DNA of 64,000 nucleotides from Mrakia gelida (GCA_024345305.1 BRON01000009.1:682001-746000), one strand, 5' to 3'. Positions 23,452-35,858 are shown, numbered from the stretch's first letter. Translations and numbers: made by a program. The notes: generated by a model not told the origin, from the sequence alone.

Positions 23452-24422
23452 CTACTTCTTCTTTCCCTCCTTGCGCTTGATGGTTTCGTCGTTGCTGTTT
23501 CACGAAAAAGACGAGAAGGAGTCAGTAAGCGTCAAGCTAGCACTCAGAGAAGAATGTATGCGTGCTTACACGAAGATCCCCTGACGAACGAGGAAGCGAA
23601 AGAAAGAAGGGAAGGAGAAAAAAGGTCAGCTCGAACGTCCCTTCCTTCCTTCCCTTCCTCCTTCCCATCGCCTCGTCCCTCCCAACCTCCCTCCTTCACG
23701 ACGGGCTTCACAAATAGATGGAGAAGAGCACTCACCTTCCCTCTATACGGCTCAGGCTTCCTCCACCTCCTAATATCACTCGCAAACTGCGTCACCAGCT
23801 GCTTATCCACCCCGCTGAGCACAAACTTGGTAGGCAGCGGCACCTCCACCGTCACCCCCACCGGTATAACCTCGTACACAGGATGACTGAACCCCAACTT
23901 CAAATTCAACCTCTTCCTCCCCACCCAATCCTCCTCCTTCACACCTGGAGGCAGAGGAGCATCCTCAATCGCTCCTCTGTACCCAACTCCCACCATCCTG
24001 ATGGGGATTCGATACCCCTCCGAGACTCCCTCTATGGCGTTGGCGATGAGCGTTCGAGTTGTCCCCCACATGTTTCGATGGAAGTTTTGGGATTGATCGT
24101 CTACGACGACTTCGAGGCGACCTTCGTCGATGGGAGTGAGAGGGGGAGCGTGGAAGAGTCGAACGAAGGGGTGGATGTGGATCTTTTGGACGCCTAAGGG
24201 GCCGGTGATGACGAGATCGTTGGCGACGGTGGTGAGGATGGTGTTGGAGGGGTAGGAGATGGGAGCGGCTCCGATGTAGCCGAGGGAGGGGGAGGTGATG
24301 GAGAAGGAACGAAGGGAGGAGGAGGAAGGGAGCGAACGAGGGGAGGGGGTGAAGAGGGAGGAGGCGGAGAGGCGAGAGGAGGTGTTGGAGAGGCAAGCTC
24401 GTCGGAGGGAGGAGGAGGCCAT
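23452..24422 (-). CDS. MRPL6: Mitochondrial large-subunit ribosomal protein uL6m
   Basis: Starts [20 protein letters not shown], a mitochondrial presequence. The body has the L6 fold: a duplicated beta-sheet unit with NDLVITGPLGVQKIHIHPF, MWGTTRTLIANAIEGVSEGY, MVGVGYRGAIED, LGFSHPVYEVIPVGVTVEVP and VDKQLVTQFASDIRRWRKPE. The C-terminus runs YRGKGIFVNDETIKRKEGKK; the last residues are contributed by two short exons spliced across 23717 and 23575-23496, ending with TAG at 23452. L6 binds the ribosome GTPase-centre region. It is divergent from the RNase P-like gene, with 199 bp between start codons. Confidence 0.9.
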
Positions 24423-24621
24423 GATGGAGGAGAGTTCCGATCTATGTAGATCTCGACTTAGTTGGTTTTTGAGGAGATGGGAGGTTGCAGAAAGAAGGAA
24501 GGGAAGGAGAGCTCGTCCTTCCTCTTTTCGAGCTCTCCCTCCTTTGCTCCCGCTCTTCGAAGCTCACATTTCTCCCTTCTTCCCATCCCTCTCCTTCTCT
24601 CTAACCACCAAGCACCTCAAT
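24423..24621. promoter_or_regulatory. Bidirectional promoter, uL6m / RNase P-like gene
   Basis: 199 bp between divergent ATGs. C/T-rich on the + strand just before 24622. No named motif can be assigned. Confidence 0.45.
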
Positions 24622-25533
24622 ATGGCCACTCTCGCCCCACCCCCTTCCCCAGCAACACCCTTCCTCTCCTCCTCCCACACACTCGCCCACCTTCTCGCTC
24701 TCCCTCCCCTCCTTCTCCCGCTCTCTCCCCACCTCTCCTCCCTGCACCTAGCTCGCCTCCGCCTTCTCGCCGCTCTCCCCTCCGAGACAACCCACCTCGT
24801 ATGCTGCTCCAAATGCGGAGCCCTCAACGTCCCTGGATGGACATCCTCCGTCGAGGTGGGAAGAGGGAGACAGAAGACCTCAAGCACCGGTGCGACAAGG
24901 GAGGGAGGAGTCGGTGGGGGAGCGAGCAGGAAGCGAAAGAAGGGTTTCAATCGCATCAAAACAACTTGCTTGGTCTGTGGAGAGGTGGATTGTAGACCCG
25001 GGTCGGACAAGAAGACGTTGGAGAGTTTCCCTAGTACGAGGAGGACGAGAAGGCAGCAGCAGGTCGAGTTGGAGGAGGTCGAACGAGCTCAACTAGCTTC
25101 CTCCGCTCCCCCATCCGTCGCTCCTTCGCCTGGACCTGGAGGACTGCTCTCGGGGAGCTCAACTCCTATGGACGTCGATTCCCCATCACTCGCTTCAACG
25201 TCTTCCACACCTCTCGCTTCAACCAACCCAACGAACAACTCCTACTTCCCTCCCTTCCCCTCAACCTCCGGAACGACCTCCAACCCAGCCTCGGCACTCT
25301 CCTCCCCCCGACTCAAACACGTCCCGCTCTCCCATCCGACGGTCCCCTCTGTCGCTCCTCCTACACCTACCACACCCGACGGAGGGAAGGACGGAGCTGG
25401 AGCGGGGAGGAAGAAGAAGAAGAAGAGTGGGTTGCAGAAGATGTTGGCGCTGAACAAGGAGAAGGAGGAGGAGGAGTTGAGGAAGAAGAAGGCTGGGGGT
25501 GGGGGTGGAGGGTTGATGGATTGGATGAACTGA
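24622..25533 (+). CDS. RNase P/MRP protein subunit of the Rpr2/Snm1/Rpp21 type
   Basis: Apparently a single exon of 303 residues. The N-terminus is helical and Leu-rich (TLAHLLALPPLLLPLSPHLS), with LARLRLLAALPSET continuing it. Two zinc-binding pairs follow, HLVCCSKCGALNVPGW and IKTTCLVCGEVDCRPG, separated by a basic loop (SRKRKKGFNRIK). Rpr2/Rpp21/Snm1 proteins are built of N-terminal helices plus a CxxC...CxxC zinc ribbon and bind the RNase P or MRP RNA. The long Ser/Thr/Pro-rich C-terminus ending in a Lys-rich helix (GRKKKKKSGLQKMLALNKEK) is much longer than in the yeast protein and looks disordered. The family call rests on the zinc ribbon and helix arrangement only. Confidence 0.65.
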   Translation: MATLAPPPSPATPFLSSSHTLAHLLALPPLLLPLSPHLSSLHLARLRLLAALPSETTHLVCCSKCGALNVPGWTSSVEVGRGRQKTSSTGATREGGVGGGASRKRKKGFNRIKTTCLVCGEVDCRPGSDKKTLESFPSTRRTRRQQQVELEEVERAQLASSAPPSVAPSPGPGGLLSGSSTPMDVDSPSLASTSSTPLASTNPTNNSYFPPFPSTSGTTSNPASALSSPRLKHVPLSHPTVPSVAPPTPTTPDGGKDGAGAGRKKKKKSGLQKMLALNKEKEEEELRKKKAGGGGGGLMDWMN

Positions 25534-26160
25534 GAAGGGGAATGATGACTTGTGAGTCTGGACTTCGTTGCTGGGTTTTGGGGCTTGAGGAGTAGGGAGG
25601 GGAGGGAGGGGAGGGGAGGGTGGGAGGGAGGGGACAGAGACGTCGCGCGTCGGGAACTGACCTCGTTTCCCGTCTTGTTCTTCTTCCTCGCTCTCAGACA
25701 AGTCATCTCGCCTCAAACCCCTTCCTCTCACCACTCCTCCCCCTCGGATGCACTATCCTCGAACGCTTAACGTCTCTTCGACCGTATGGAAACCCTCAAA
25801 CTCAAGCTCAAGCTCAACACGCGTCGCCCTCCCTCGCTTTCGACTCTACACGATCTTATGACCCATCTCTCTTTCTCCCGCTCTCGTTTTGTACGCAAGC
25901 AAGGGTATATCCCATCGAAACAAACAACAAGTCTAAACGAGCCCTAAAACCCTAAGGAAAATGAAACCGAATCGACCTCGACGGGCTCCTCCCCTCCACC
26001 CTACAACAACAGGACTCTCCTCCTCCTCTCCTGAACTCGACCACTCGCTCTACTCTGATCAAACCCGACCACCAAACAGCAAACCACGTTAGCTTTCCAA
26101 CCCGCTTCGAGAGTTCGAACTTCAAGACCGTTCGGTTTAGAACTCACCCCTCCCGTTCGT
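25534..26160. other. Convergent intergenic region
   Basis: 627 bp. G-rich tract near 25590-25640 (GGGAGGGGAGG-type repeats on +) and an A-rich tract near 25915-25960. No gene seen. Confidence 0.45.
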
Positions 26161-26651
26161 TCACTTCCTCCAACTCCCTCCTCCCTTCACCCTCCCACTC
26201 GCATTCCCACCCTTCCTCCCTCTCGCCTCCCTCTCCCTCGTCCGGCGCAGAAGTTTCTCGATCTGCAAATACTCCTGCTCTTCCATGCTCATTTGAACGA
26301 AGTCACTAAACCCACGAACGCAAAGCAAAACAAAGGTTGGGTCAGTTCGGACGACACCGAACGTCGAGCTCAACTCGACTTGGGGATGCGTTGCTCACGG
26401 ATGAAACAACCAAAACTGTCCCAGCGACCTAGGTGCTTCGTGAGGTGGGTAGATGAAGTGTTCTGCTACGAAGGTGATGTCGCTTGGGCCTGCTCGAGAG
26501 CTGCTCAACCGAACGAATGGAGGGGAGGGGAGGGGGAAGATAAGAGAGGGCTGAACGAGGGCTGAGAGGGTTTGGGTTGGGGAAGGACCGCGACTCACCG
26601 AGCAACGAACTCATGCTTGATGCCGTTATGGTAGCGGATGTGGGTGGACAT
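26161..26651 (-). CDS. Small orphan protein of about 100 residues
   Basis: Three exons with consistent phases: MSTHIRYHNGIKHEFVAR, then AGPSDITFVAEHFIYPPHEA and LGQFWLFHP, then DFVQMSMEEQEYLQIEKLLR with a Lys/Arg/Gly tail ending SWRK. The first exon (26599-26651) is 53 nt. The middle exon uses the acceptor that follows GTTGAG; the nearer AG sites break the frame. The compact core plus basic tail looks like a small folded nucleic-acid-associated or adaptor protein. I do not recognise a family. Confidence 0.6.
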
Positions 26652-27174
26652 TGATGGTGGTTGTGGTGGTTGGGTGGGAGAGAGCGAAAGTTTGAAGGGG
26701 GGAAGGACGAAGGGAGGAAAGAGAGTCCCAAGTGAGCTCGGAAGGTCGGTCGGGCGTTGGTTCGGTTTGTATTTGTTTTTTCGTTTGTCTCCTTGGTACG
26801 GGTTTGTTTTTGGGAGAAAGAAGAGAACTCTCCTCGAAGGGCTGGGCTTGGGAGAGTAGTGGTGGGCTTGGGAGGGGCGGGAGGGAGGGTGTTGGGGAGG
26901 AAACAACGAGGCGAGAGAAGGAGAGGAGAAGGTTCGAAGCTCGACGCGTGGGCTTCGTTTAGGTCGCCTTGGGAGCGAGTCGCGAGCGCCGTTGGAAGAG
27001 AACGGTGAGACGAGGGGAGGGTTGGGATCGGGGTTGAGAGACTGAAACGCGAAGGGGTAGAGTTCGGTTGGAAGGACGAAAGGGCCGAGGGAAGAGAAAG
27101 GAAAGGACGAGGAGGTCGTCGAATTCGACGCGTCGCTTTGCTTTGCATGACATCGAAAACTAAGATCGACTCCC
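26652..27174. other. Intergenic
   Basis: 523 bp between two minus-strand genes. Contains two copies of GACGCGT (near 26942 and 27127). No coding signal accepted. Confidence 0.4.
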
Positions 27175-30100
27175 TCAAGGCTTCGACTTCTTCGGTGCTG
27201 ATCCTCCCTGTCCCCAAGGTACCATCGGTCGACCCATCCCCAACCTCTTCTTCGTCTGACCCGTCCCAGCCCCAGCAGAAGAACCAGCTCCCGCTCCTCC
27301 TTCTCCACCAGGTAACCCCAAGTTCTTCATAAACTCCAAGGACGAGTTCGCTGCCGACGTGAACCTATCCAGCGACACCGGTGGAGCAGCCAGAGTCGAG
27401 GGATCGGCGGACGAGGTGGTGTTGGCGTTCATGGGAGGAAGGGAGTATCGATCCGTCGTGGCGAGACGAAGAGGGAGATGTTTAGGAGGGTCCTTCATCG
27501 GTGGAGGATTGACGAGTTTGCGTTTTGGAGCGGAGGAGGAGTGGAAGGGTCGAGAGGGTGGTGGTGGTGGTTTGGAGTTGGGGTTGGGGTTGGGGTTGGT
27601 GGAGGTGCGAAGAGTCGACGGGTTCGATCCTCCCGCTCTGCTGTTGGACGACATCGAGGACGAGGAGGAGGAGGGAGCTGATGGGACTTGAAGGGAGGAG
27701 GCTCGGGAGAACCCTCCTAGCTGAGCGGGTGGTGGAGATCGTGATCGTGATCGTGGGTTGTAGGGCTGTCCGTGTGAGGGAGGAGCGAATCCACCAGGCG
27801 AGGTTGATCGTCGCATGGGAGGCAAGGCGAACTCGTCCTCGTTTCCGTTGTTGCTGAAGAAACCTCCTCGAGTCGAAGCGAATCTACCAGAGACGGGGGC
27901 TTCTGCGCCGTTCCATTCGGGTGCGAGCTTGGCGTCGTCTCCACTGCATCGGCGGAAAGGGGAAACGGGTCAGGAAAGTCGTCGAGAGACGAAGAAAGTC
28001 GAAGCGAGGGAGAAGCACTCACGCCTTCTCGATCTCGACCAGGATAGCAGCTTCGTCGACGGGAGGTCTTCCTAGGACGTGCATGATGTTCTCCCTGGCT
28101 TCGGCGTCGATGGTGGGAAGGACGCTCGTTCGAGTCTAGACGAGAAGGGAAGATGACGAAGTCAGCGGAGGTCGACGCGACAAAAACGTCGTTGGTGGAA
28201 AGAACGAACCTTGACGGCCCCCTCTGTTGGCAGGAAAGGAGATATCTGCGACGAAGAAAGTTCTGTCAGTACGAGGTTCGGAACGATCGAAGACGAGAGA
28301 CGCTGAGCTAACCCTTCGTTCTTGAAACTGTCCGTTCGACATACGACCTTGAGTATAGGAAGTGTACTGCGAGCGCGAAGAAACCTCGTCAGTACGTGGT
28401 CTCCATGTGATTGGATAGCAAAGACTCACGAGGAGAGCCTGAGCTCGAGTCATGGCGACGTAGAGAAGGCGCCTGTGAAAACGAAGCAAGGATCAGCTCG
28501 ACGCGTTAATCGAAGGAACGAAGAAGGCAGGTCGACTCACCGTTCTTCCATCTGCTCCTTCTCCTCCTCGCATCGATAGAAAGGATAGATTCCGGCTTCC
28601 ACTGCAAGACGAGATCGAAAGGGAACGAAGTCAGACAACGAAAAGCCTCGGTCGTTCGTCGACGCGACTCACCGGCAGGGACGAAGACGACGGGCCACTC
28701 GAGACCTTTAGCAGCGTGAACAGTAGAGATGACAACTTTCTGAAGAGGCGAAAGAGCGTCGATATCAGGAGGGGAGAGGTCAGCGAGCGAGATCAAAGCG
28801 ACGCGCGAGTGTCGAGAAAACTCGGACGAACCGGCACGTTGGCTTCCTCCTCGTGAGTCGTCATATCGGTGGAGAGCATCGAAGCTTCGAGGAACACTCT
28901 CAGTGGAGTAGATCTGCGAAGGAGGAGAAGTCAGCCAACAAGAAACACGCGGAGGGTTGTTGAAGAAAGGGAGAAGAACTCACGGAGGCGGGATCTCCCT
29001 CAGCTCCTCCGAGTCGTCGAGATCGTCGGCCAAGGAGAGAGCAGCTTGAGATTCAGCGTTGCTGGATACGATAGCTGAGTAATTGACCTGGGAAGAAACG
29101 GAGAGCAGACGCGAGCGTGTCAGAACGGACGAGAGGATGAGAGCGAGTCGAGTCGAGACGAAAGGAAGAAAGGAGGACGTACCAGCTCCATGATGTTCTC
29201 TAGACGATCCTCCCACTTGTCGTCCTTCCAGTGCTTTTCGAAGTCGACTTCCTTGAGGAGAACCTGGATCAGTTCGCCGACGGTCTTTCCCTGAAGCGCG
29301 TCCAGAACCAGAGCAAAGTCAGCTCGCGTCTCTTTCCATCTCTTCCCAAAACCACAGGCAGACGGAGACGTCTACGTACCTCATCAGCAAGCTCTTTCAA
29401 CTTGTCCACGACCTTGAGGAATTGATCCAGCGAGCTCCGGGCGGTGGTCGAGATCTTGACGGTGCACTTTCCTCGACGCGACAGCGTGATCGGACTGACG
29501 TTCGCGGCCTGAGCGGAGGAGACGATGCTCTCGAGGGTCTGAGAACGAAGTAAAGCAACACCCATCAGCTCGGACTCGAAGGCAAAGAGGGAAGGAACGA
29601 GAACGAACCTTCTCTCCGATTCCTCGTTTCGGGATGTTGACGACTCGAGCGAAGGCAGGCTGGCGAAGAGAGGAGAGGAAGTCAGTTTCAGTCGAAGGCG
29701 AGGACCCGAGAGCGGCTTGAACATACTGAGAAGTTGGGGTTGTCAGCGAGCTGAAGGTATCCGAGCACGGTCTTGATCTCGACACGGTCAAAGAACTGGG
29801 GACGAGAGACGAGACGAGAGGAGGTCAGTTCTCTCCAGGCGAGTAAGAGATAAAGGAGTCAGGCGCACCTTATGTCCAGCAGCCATCCTGTTCGGGATCC
29901 CCGCACGTTGGAAGGCCTGCTCGATCGGTCGACTGAGAGCTCCGTATCGCACTGTGTTTCGACGCGACGAGAATCGAAGTCAGGCCCTCTGCTTCGAGAG
30001 AGAGTGGGTTCGAAGCAGGCGATCTCGAACTCACGAAGGACAGCAAAATCACTCCACTCCAACCCAGTGCAGATCTTCACCCTCTTGATCTCGCTGGCGA

Positions 30101-31854
30101 TGAGGGTCGCCTCCGTTTCCGCGGTCGCACATCGTTTGAGGACGACGGGAGAGCCTGAGGTGTGGAAGGGGATGAGACCTTTGGCGTGTCGGGTTTTGTC
30201 TGATGGAGAGAGATGGAGAGAAAGGACGAGGGACGAGAGATGAGCGAGAGCGGAGCAAGACGAGGGCGGGAGGATGGGAAGAAGGAATGAACCTTGCGAG
30301 ATGATGGCGTAAGAAGCAGCGAGGATCGCGCCAGTCGAACGGAAGTTGTCCTCGAGAAGGATGACCTTGGTCTTGGGGAAGTCTCGAACCATGTGACTGA
30401 GGTTCTCGATGTCTGAGAGAAGAACGGCAGAGAGCGGGCGGGTCAGATAGGACGCGACGAAGACAAAACGAGCGACGAGACTGACCCGCATTCCTCCAAC
30501 CGTAGATACTCTGATCAGGGTCTCCAACGATGGTGACGCATCCAGAAGCCTTTGCAAAGAGCCTGAGTAGGAGGGGAAGGTGAAGAGATCAGCCGAGAGC
30601 TTTGACTCGGGAGACGCGACTGGAAAGAACGAGAAGGACGAACTTGAGCAGACCGTATTGAGTCACGTTCGTGTCCTGTTGGACGAAAGAAGAGGGATTA
30701 GATGAGCTTTCGCAAAGGAGGATGAATTCGACAGACACGCTCACCTGAAACTCGTCAACGAAGATATGCTTAATCGGCTTGAGAATCCACGGCTCCTGCT
30801 TGAACAGCTCAGCACCTCTCAACAGCAGATCCTCAAAGTCCAACGCGTCCGCCGCCTTCATCTTCGACTCATACTCGGAGTAGATCTGCATCGAACGAAG
30901 AGACGTCGGGCTGTCAGTGGACGAGTCCACATTTCACATTTCTGGAGAGGAAACGCGACAAACGACGACGCGAAACAACAACTCACCCTCGAGACCATCA
31001 ACTTGACGGGGTTCCTCTCCGTCTTTGCCTCGCTCGCCATCGACATCGGAGTCTCCCCTAGCGACTTGGCCTTCCCGATCATGTCCAGCACGCTCTTCGC
31101 GTCCAGCTTGTTCTCCAGCGAGTCGAGGACGTCGGAGAAGGAGGCGAGGATGGACTTGATGAGTTTCTGGCCGTCGGACTGATCTTGGACTGTGAAGTTG
31201 TTGGGGAGACCGATGTGAGAGGCGTAGCGACGGAGGTAGCGAACACAGGTCGCGTGGAAGGTTCCTGTAGGATCAAAGTAGGGTGAGTTTGAGAGATGAA
31301 GGGACGTGGAGAGAGAGAGCTGAGAGGTCAACGAACCAAGGATGAGCTTCGACGTTCGTTCAGAACCGATACTCGCTGTGAGTCGAACCTTCATCTCTGT
31401 TGCAGATTTGTTGGTGAAAGTGACGGCGCAGATCTCGTTAGGTAGGATTCCGTGATGCTCGATGATGTGGACGATTCGACTGGTGAGGACTCGAGTCTTG
31501 CCTGAAGGGAGAGGAGGGAGGGAGGAGTGAGGTGAGCTTCGTGTTTTGGAGGCAGCTCCTCCGCTGGATCGACGAGGAAGCAGACTGACCTGAACCTGGA
31601 CCAGCGAGAATCTGAAGGGGTATGGAGGGATCTGAGGTCACAGCTGAGGAAATAAGAGGTGATAAAGAGGGGAAGGCGGGCGAAAGAAGGGCATTGGGAA
31701 GGGAGGGAGGAGGATCGAGGAGGTCAGCTTGACGGTTCGTTTCCCTTCCTTAGCTCCTGCTTCCTCCAACCTCTGCGTCTGCTACTCTTCCAGTGAACGA
31801 ACCCTGATGCTGCCTCTCGCTGAGGGACGCGAGATGAGGGAGAACGGGCTCCAT
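27175..31854 (-). CDS. SRS2: UvrD/Rep-type 3'-5' DNA helicase (Srs2-like)
   Basis: SF1A helicases of this type unwind DNA and strip Rad51 filaments. The start (ATG 31854) gives MEPVLPHLASLSERQHQ joined by an intron to AVTSDPSIPLQILAGPGSGK, so the Q motif and Walker A are split by splicing. Then GTFHATCVRYLRRYA, ADALDFEDLLLRGAELF, motif II IFVDEFQDTN, motif III VGDPDQSIYGWRNADIENL, motif IV region VILLEDNFRST, motif V STVHAAKGLEWPVVFVPA and motif VI LLYVAMTRAQALL. A Ser/Pro-rich C-terminus of about 250 residues follows (GRFASTRGGFFSNNGNEDEF, then RSRSRSPPPAQ, ending GSAPKKSKP), probably a disordered interaction tail. About 15 short introns. Divergent from F-box-like gene B. Confidence 0.9.
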
Positions 31855-32177
31855 GTTCCAGCTGATCGGAGCTCTAGAAAGAGGGAAGGGAGGAGGAGGA
31901 GGGAGGGAGCTGAGGGCGCGGAAGCTGGAGGTGGTGTTCGTGGTCGTTGAGAGAAGCCTGGCGCCAAAGATTTGACGGTTTTGAGAGTGTATCCTGCCTC
32001 GGCTCCTGAGGACGACTACAGATCTCAGGGAAGAGAACAGTTTGGGGGGAAGGTGGCGGGTGAAAGTCCAACAGTCGACGCGAGACAGGCGAGCTTGAAA
32101 GTCAAGGAGGGTCGCTTCCTCCCTCACGACCATCATCGAATCCCAGACCATCTTCCTACTCTTCTCACACTCTCAAG
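31855..32177. promoter_or_regulatory. Bidirectional promoter, helicase / F-box-like gene B
   Basis: 323 bp between divergent start codons. No specific sites recognised. Confidence 0.45.
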
Positions 32178-33187
32178 ATGTCCACTCTACCACTCTCAGC
32201 TCCTTCAGCTCCCCTCCCTCATCTTCCTCTCGAGCTCAAGCATTACATCCTTCGCTTTTGCGATCCCTCAACACTCGCAACGACCTCCCGAGTCTCCTTC
32301 GCCTTCCTCGAACTCTCCTCCCCAATCCTCTATCAGGATATCGAGATCGTGGGACTCGATAAGATCGAGAAGTTGTTCTGCTCTAGGGTGAGTTCGATCT
32401 CTGTCAGTTGAGGGAAGAGGGAGGTCTTGTTGCGGACAGCGAGCGAGCTCACCTCTTTCTCTCTCTCCCTCCTCCTTCGTCACAGGGCGACGACGTCGAC
32501 GACGGGGTACTCGACCTACCTCAACTCCATCCTTACCTCAACCTCGTCCAAGTACGAAACCTCACCATCATCGCAACAGCAGAAATGGCGAAAGGAGACG
32601 GTGAACTTGACCTCTGGTTCTCACGCATCCCGGCGGACCCACCCCTCATTCCCTCCTTCGCCACGTTCTTTCCTCCTACCCTACCGGTCGAACACCTCCT
32701 CCTACGCCCCATCGGAGTCGACCCAGGAGACAACAAATCCGAGTTCCGTCGATGGTCAGATATCTACGCGTTCTTGAACCCGAAGTTCGCCCATATCTTC
32801 GGTACACCGACCTCGCCGCGCATCCCTCTCTTCGACCCGGAGACCATCGTTCTTTGGGACCGCCTCGTCGAAATGCAGATCACCAACGCTACCTTTGGAC
32901 ACGAAAACCTCCTCTCCCTCTATTTCTCTTCCGAGATCCACCCCGTTGTGGTCTTCGATCTCGCGTTCGAGTCCCGTTGGGGAGAGGTCCTTTTCAGCGA
33001 GACGCTGTGGGAGCTGCATCCCGAGGCCATGACGAAGGATGTGAAGGGCTGGGTTGTTCGTTTTGGATTGGAGAGCGAGAAAGTTCGGTTTGGAGAGCAG
33101 TTGGAGGAATGCTGGAGGCAGGAAGGGTTGGACGATGCCGAGGTCGAGAAGGCTCAACAACGAGTTCGACTCGAGGTCGTCGCGTGA
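32178..33187 (+). CDS. F-box-like protein, paralogue B
   Basis: Two exons. Exon 1: MSTLPLSAPSAPLPHLPLEL, then KHYILRFCDPSTLATTSRVS and ILYQDIEIVGLDKIEKLFCS. Exon 2 starts GDDVDDGVLDLPQLHPYLNL, continues with VQVRNLTIIATAEMAKGDGE, VEHLLLRPIGVDPGD and ELHPEAMTKDVKGWVVRFGL, and ends with a charged helix (EVEKAQQRVRLEVVA). It is nearly identical to paralogue A over the first 65 residues but much more diverged afterwards, and is closer to paralogue C in the second exon. Likely an SCF adaptor; target unknown. Confidence 0.8.
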
Positions 33188-34189
33188 GATCTCGTTGGGT
33201 TTCGAGGTGAGCCGACTCTTTTCTGATCTATCTGTCTCTAGTCCTACATCTTAATCCTTGGACCAACTTTCTTCCTCCCCCTCGGCTGGAAACAGATCAG
33301 ATCTCTCTCGCCGACTCGGAGAACGACGCGTCCAGTCGTTCCTTCTTCTTATCTTCTTTCAGACCGTGAGTCTACCTGTCCTTTGGTGTCCCTCGAGCTC
33401 AACAGACTCAGCTCCATACACTTCTACATATACTGACTCCTTCTCATCGTTCGTTCCCACAGAAACCCACACTCGTCACACGTCAACTCACCGTCCCTCG
33501 CCTCTCGCGTCCACTCCACGACCACACGACGCTCCTCGCCTGCCTGCGACCGCTTCACGACCGTACCTTTGCTTCCTACCTAGTTCGATACTTGCTCGCT
33601 ACCATGATCTCACTCTTTGCTCTCGGAAAGAACGAAAGTCGTCGTTCGTTCACCTTCGTTCCTGTTCTCTTCCTTCGTACCCTCCTCGGTACGACGTCTG
33701 CTCTTCGCCTTTAGACAACTCAAGCGAGCAATCAGGCAATGATGTCCACTCCTACGGACCTTCGGTCTCCCCTCAGTGACGGACGAGGAGAACGAGCGAG
33801 GTCGAGGTTCGAGCTGCCGCGCTCGAACCGCAACGCGACTCCTTTCTTGCTTGTTTTCTATCTGACACGCACGGCCGCATCACCTCCGGGCTTGGAGAAG
33901 CGCCGCCTCGATCGCTCGCCAGTCGCTAGACTCACGAGGGGGAGGAAGGAGGGTGAGCTCGAACGTCGCTCGCCGTCGCTCCCTCCCTTGCTCTCGCTCT
34001 CCTCCACAGCCTGCCCAGTGACCTCCAGCCACGTTCTCGTACCCTTTCGCTCACTCGGCCATCCGTACACACACACACAGTCTCTCCGAGTCGAAGAACC
34101 GCGTGGGTGAAAGCGAGAAGAAACAAGATTCGCATCGAGTTTCCGTCCCAGGTGAAGTAGCAAATCGAAGGAGGGCGTCAACACCAAAT
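33188..34189. other. Convergent intergenic region of 1 kb
   Basis: Between F-box-like gene B (+) and RPS20 (-). An open + frame from 33258 to 33779 has no ATG start and no splice support. A short (CA)n run lies at about 34066-34080. Nothing else recognised. Confidence 0.4.
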
Positions 34190-35096
34190 CTAGTTGGCGA
34201 TGGTGACCTGAGGGACGAAGGCGAGCAAAGGGAGAAGCGAACGGTGGTCAGCTCGAAGTCGACGACGAAGGAACGAGGGAGAGGAAGGGAGGAGGGAGGA
34301 GAAGGAGGAAACGAAAGCTCACCTCGACCTCGACTCCGGGCTCGAGAGAGATGGAGGTCTGTTTGGAACGAGCAACATGGGTGGGGCGTGGTTAGTTTCT
34401 GCGAGAAGGTGAGAAGAAAAGGAAGGAAATAGGGAGAGGAGGGAGGACGCACGATCTGCTTAACGATCTCGGAAGAGGAGTTCAAGTCAATGAGCCTCTT
34501 GTGGATCTTCATCTCGAATCGGTCCCAGGTCTTGGATCCCTCTCCACAGGGGCTGTAGGATACCAAAAACATTCAAACGAGGTGGAAGAGGAAGAGAGGA
34601 GTCAGCTCTCTGCTCGCGCGGAAGAAGCGAGGGCGAGGCGAAGGAGGGCGGTGGATGATGGTGGAAGGGATGGAAGGAGGGAGGAAGAGAGAAGGAGCGA
34701 GGGTGAGAAGAGGGAACGCACGTCTTCCTGGTGGTGATCTTGAGGACCTTAGTGGGCATCCTGATGGGTCCCTTGACTCGGAGATCCTTGTCCTTGGCTC
34801 GGTTGATGAGATCGTTGGAGACTGAAAGGAAGAAAAGGAGAAGGGAAGGAGGTGAGCTCGAACGAACGAAGGTCAAAAAAAGGGAAGGGGATGAAGGAGG
34901 TGAACGTACACTTCTCAAGGTTCTTGACGTTCCTCGAAGTGAGGGTCTGCGAGCGAAGAAAATATGTTTACGGAGGTCAGCTTCTCGAGTGTATAGCAGT
35001 GAAGAAGGAGGGGATGGGTGAACTCACGATCCTGATCTTGTGGAACTTGGGTCCTCCAGCGGCTCCGGTCTTCTCGAATTCTCCCTTAGAGTCCAT
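34190..35096 (-). CDS. RPS20: 40S ribosomal protein uS10 (S20)
   Basis: Small-subunit head protein. Six exons: [20 protein letters not shown] with IRI; a 36-nt core exon [32 protein letters not shown] with [33 protein letters not shown] with [25 protein letters not shown]; and an 18-nt last exon VTIAN plus stop. The sequence matches the family along its length. A spliced leader is likely upstream: a GTCAGT donor near 35242 and a TATGCAG acceptor near 35161 bracket a 5' UTR intron. Confidence 0.96.
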
Positions 35097-35858
35097 TTTT
35101 GCTGTTAGTTTAGAAGAGGGGGAAGGAAGCTAGCGACTTGTGCGAGGGGGGACAGCGGTGACTGCATACAGAGAGAGAGAGAGTCAGCGGAGGGAGAGGG
35201 AAGAGAGGAGGAGAGGAGGGGAGGGGGGAAGGAGGGACTGACCTAGTTGGGGGACAAGAAGGGGACTCAAAATTGGTCGAACAAGAGGCGAGAGAGGCTC
35301 GCAGCGTCGACAGAGACAGGTTCACGTCGTCCATAAAATCGGGTGGCTATAGGTTACTTTGGCGTGAGCATGAACGACGAAGGGTAGCGAGTACCCTCGT
35401 GTCCAGCTAGGTACCGTTTCAAAAAATCAACGAGAGCGAAGAATCGAAGAAAAAAGAGGCGGGGAGAAGACGAGGCGAGACGCGAAGGAGGGGAGTCGAG
35501 AGTCATGAAGGCGTGAGCATAAAGTAGGAGAGACGTCAAAACGAGATAGAGGTGGGTGTCAAGAGAGCTGTCGCAAAGGTCTAGAGGGAGGTGAAAAAGG
35601 AAGAAACGGAATCCAAGATGGAGAGAGAAAAGAGAGAGGTGGCCCAAAAAGAAGAAGAAGAGGAGAGAGGAGAGTCGTCAAGAGATGCTACAAAGGTAAG
35701 AGAGAGAAAGAGGGCAAGAAGAAGATCGTCGACAGGGGTCTCGTTGCTATAATAAAGTGGAGGGGGAGGAGCGAGATGGAATGGGTTGGAGGGTAGATGA
35801 TGGGAGAGAGAGAGCGACGCGCAAAACACGACGTCCGTCCTTTTTGTCCTTCCGTTCC
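35097..35858. other. RPS20 promoter/5' leader and Ras-gene 3' flank
   Basis: 762 bp. Contains a probable RPS20 leader intron with a (GA)n tract on the + strand near 35161-35183, and a possible uORF starting at 35334. The rest up to 35858 is the 3' side of the Ras gene; no other gene seen. Confidence 0.5.

Noticed and set aside
33258..33779. 173-codon + strand frame downstream of F-box-like gene B
   Set aside because: Begins at TTG, Ser/Thr/Pro-rich, no homology or splice support.
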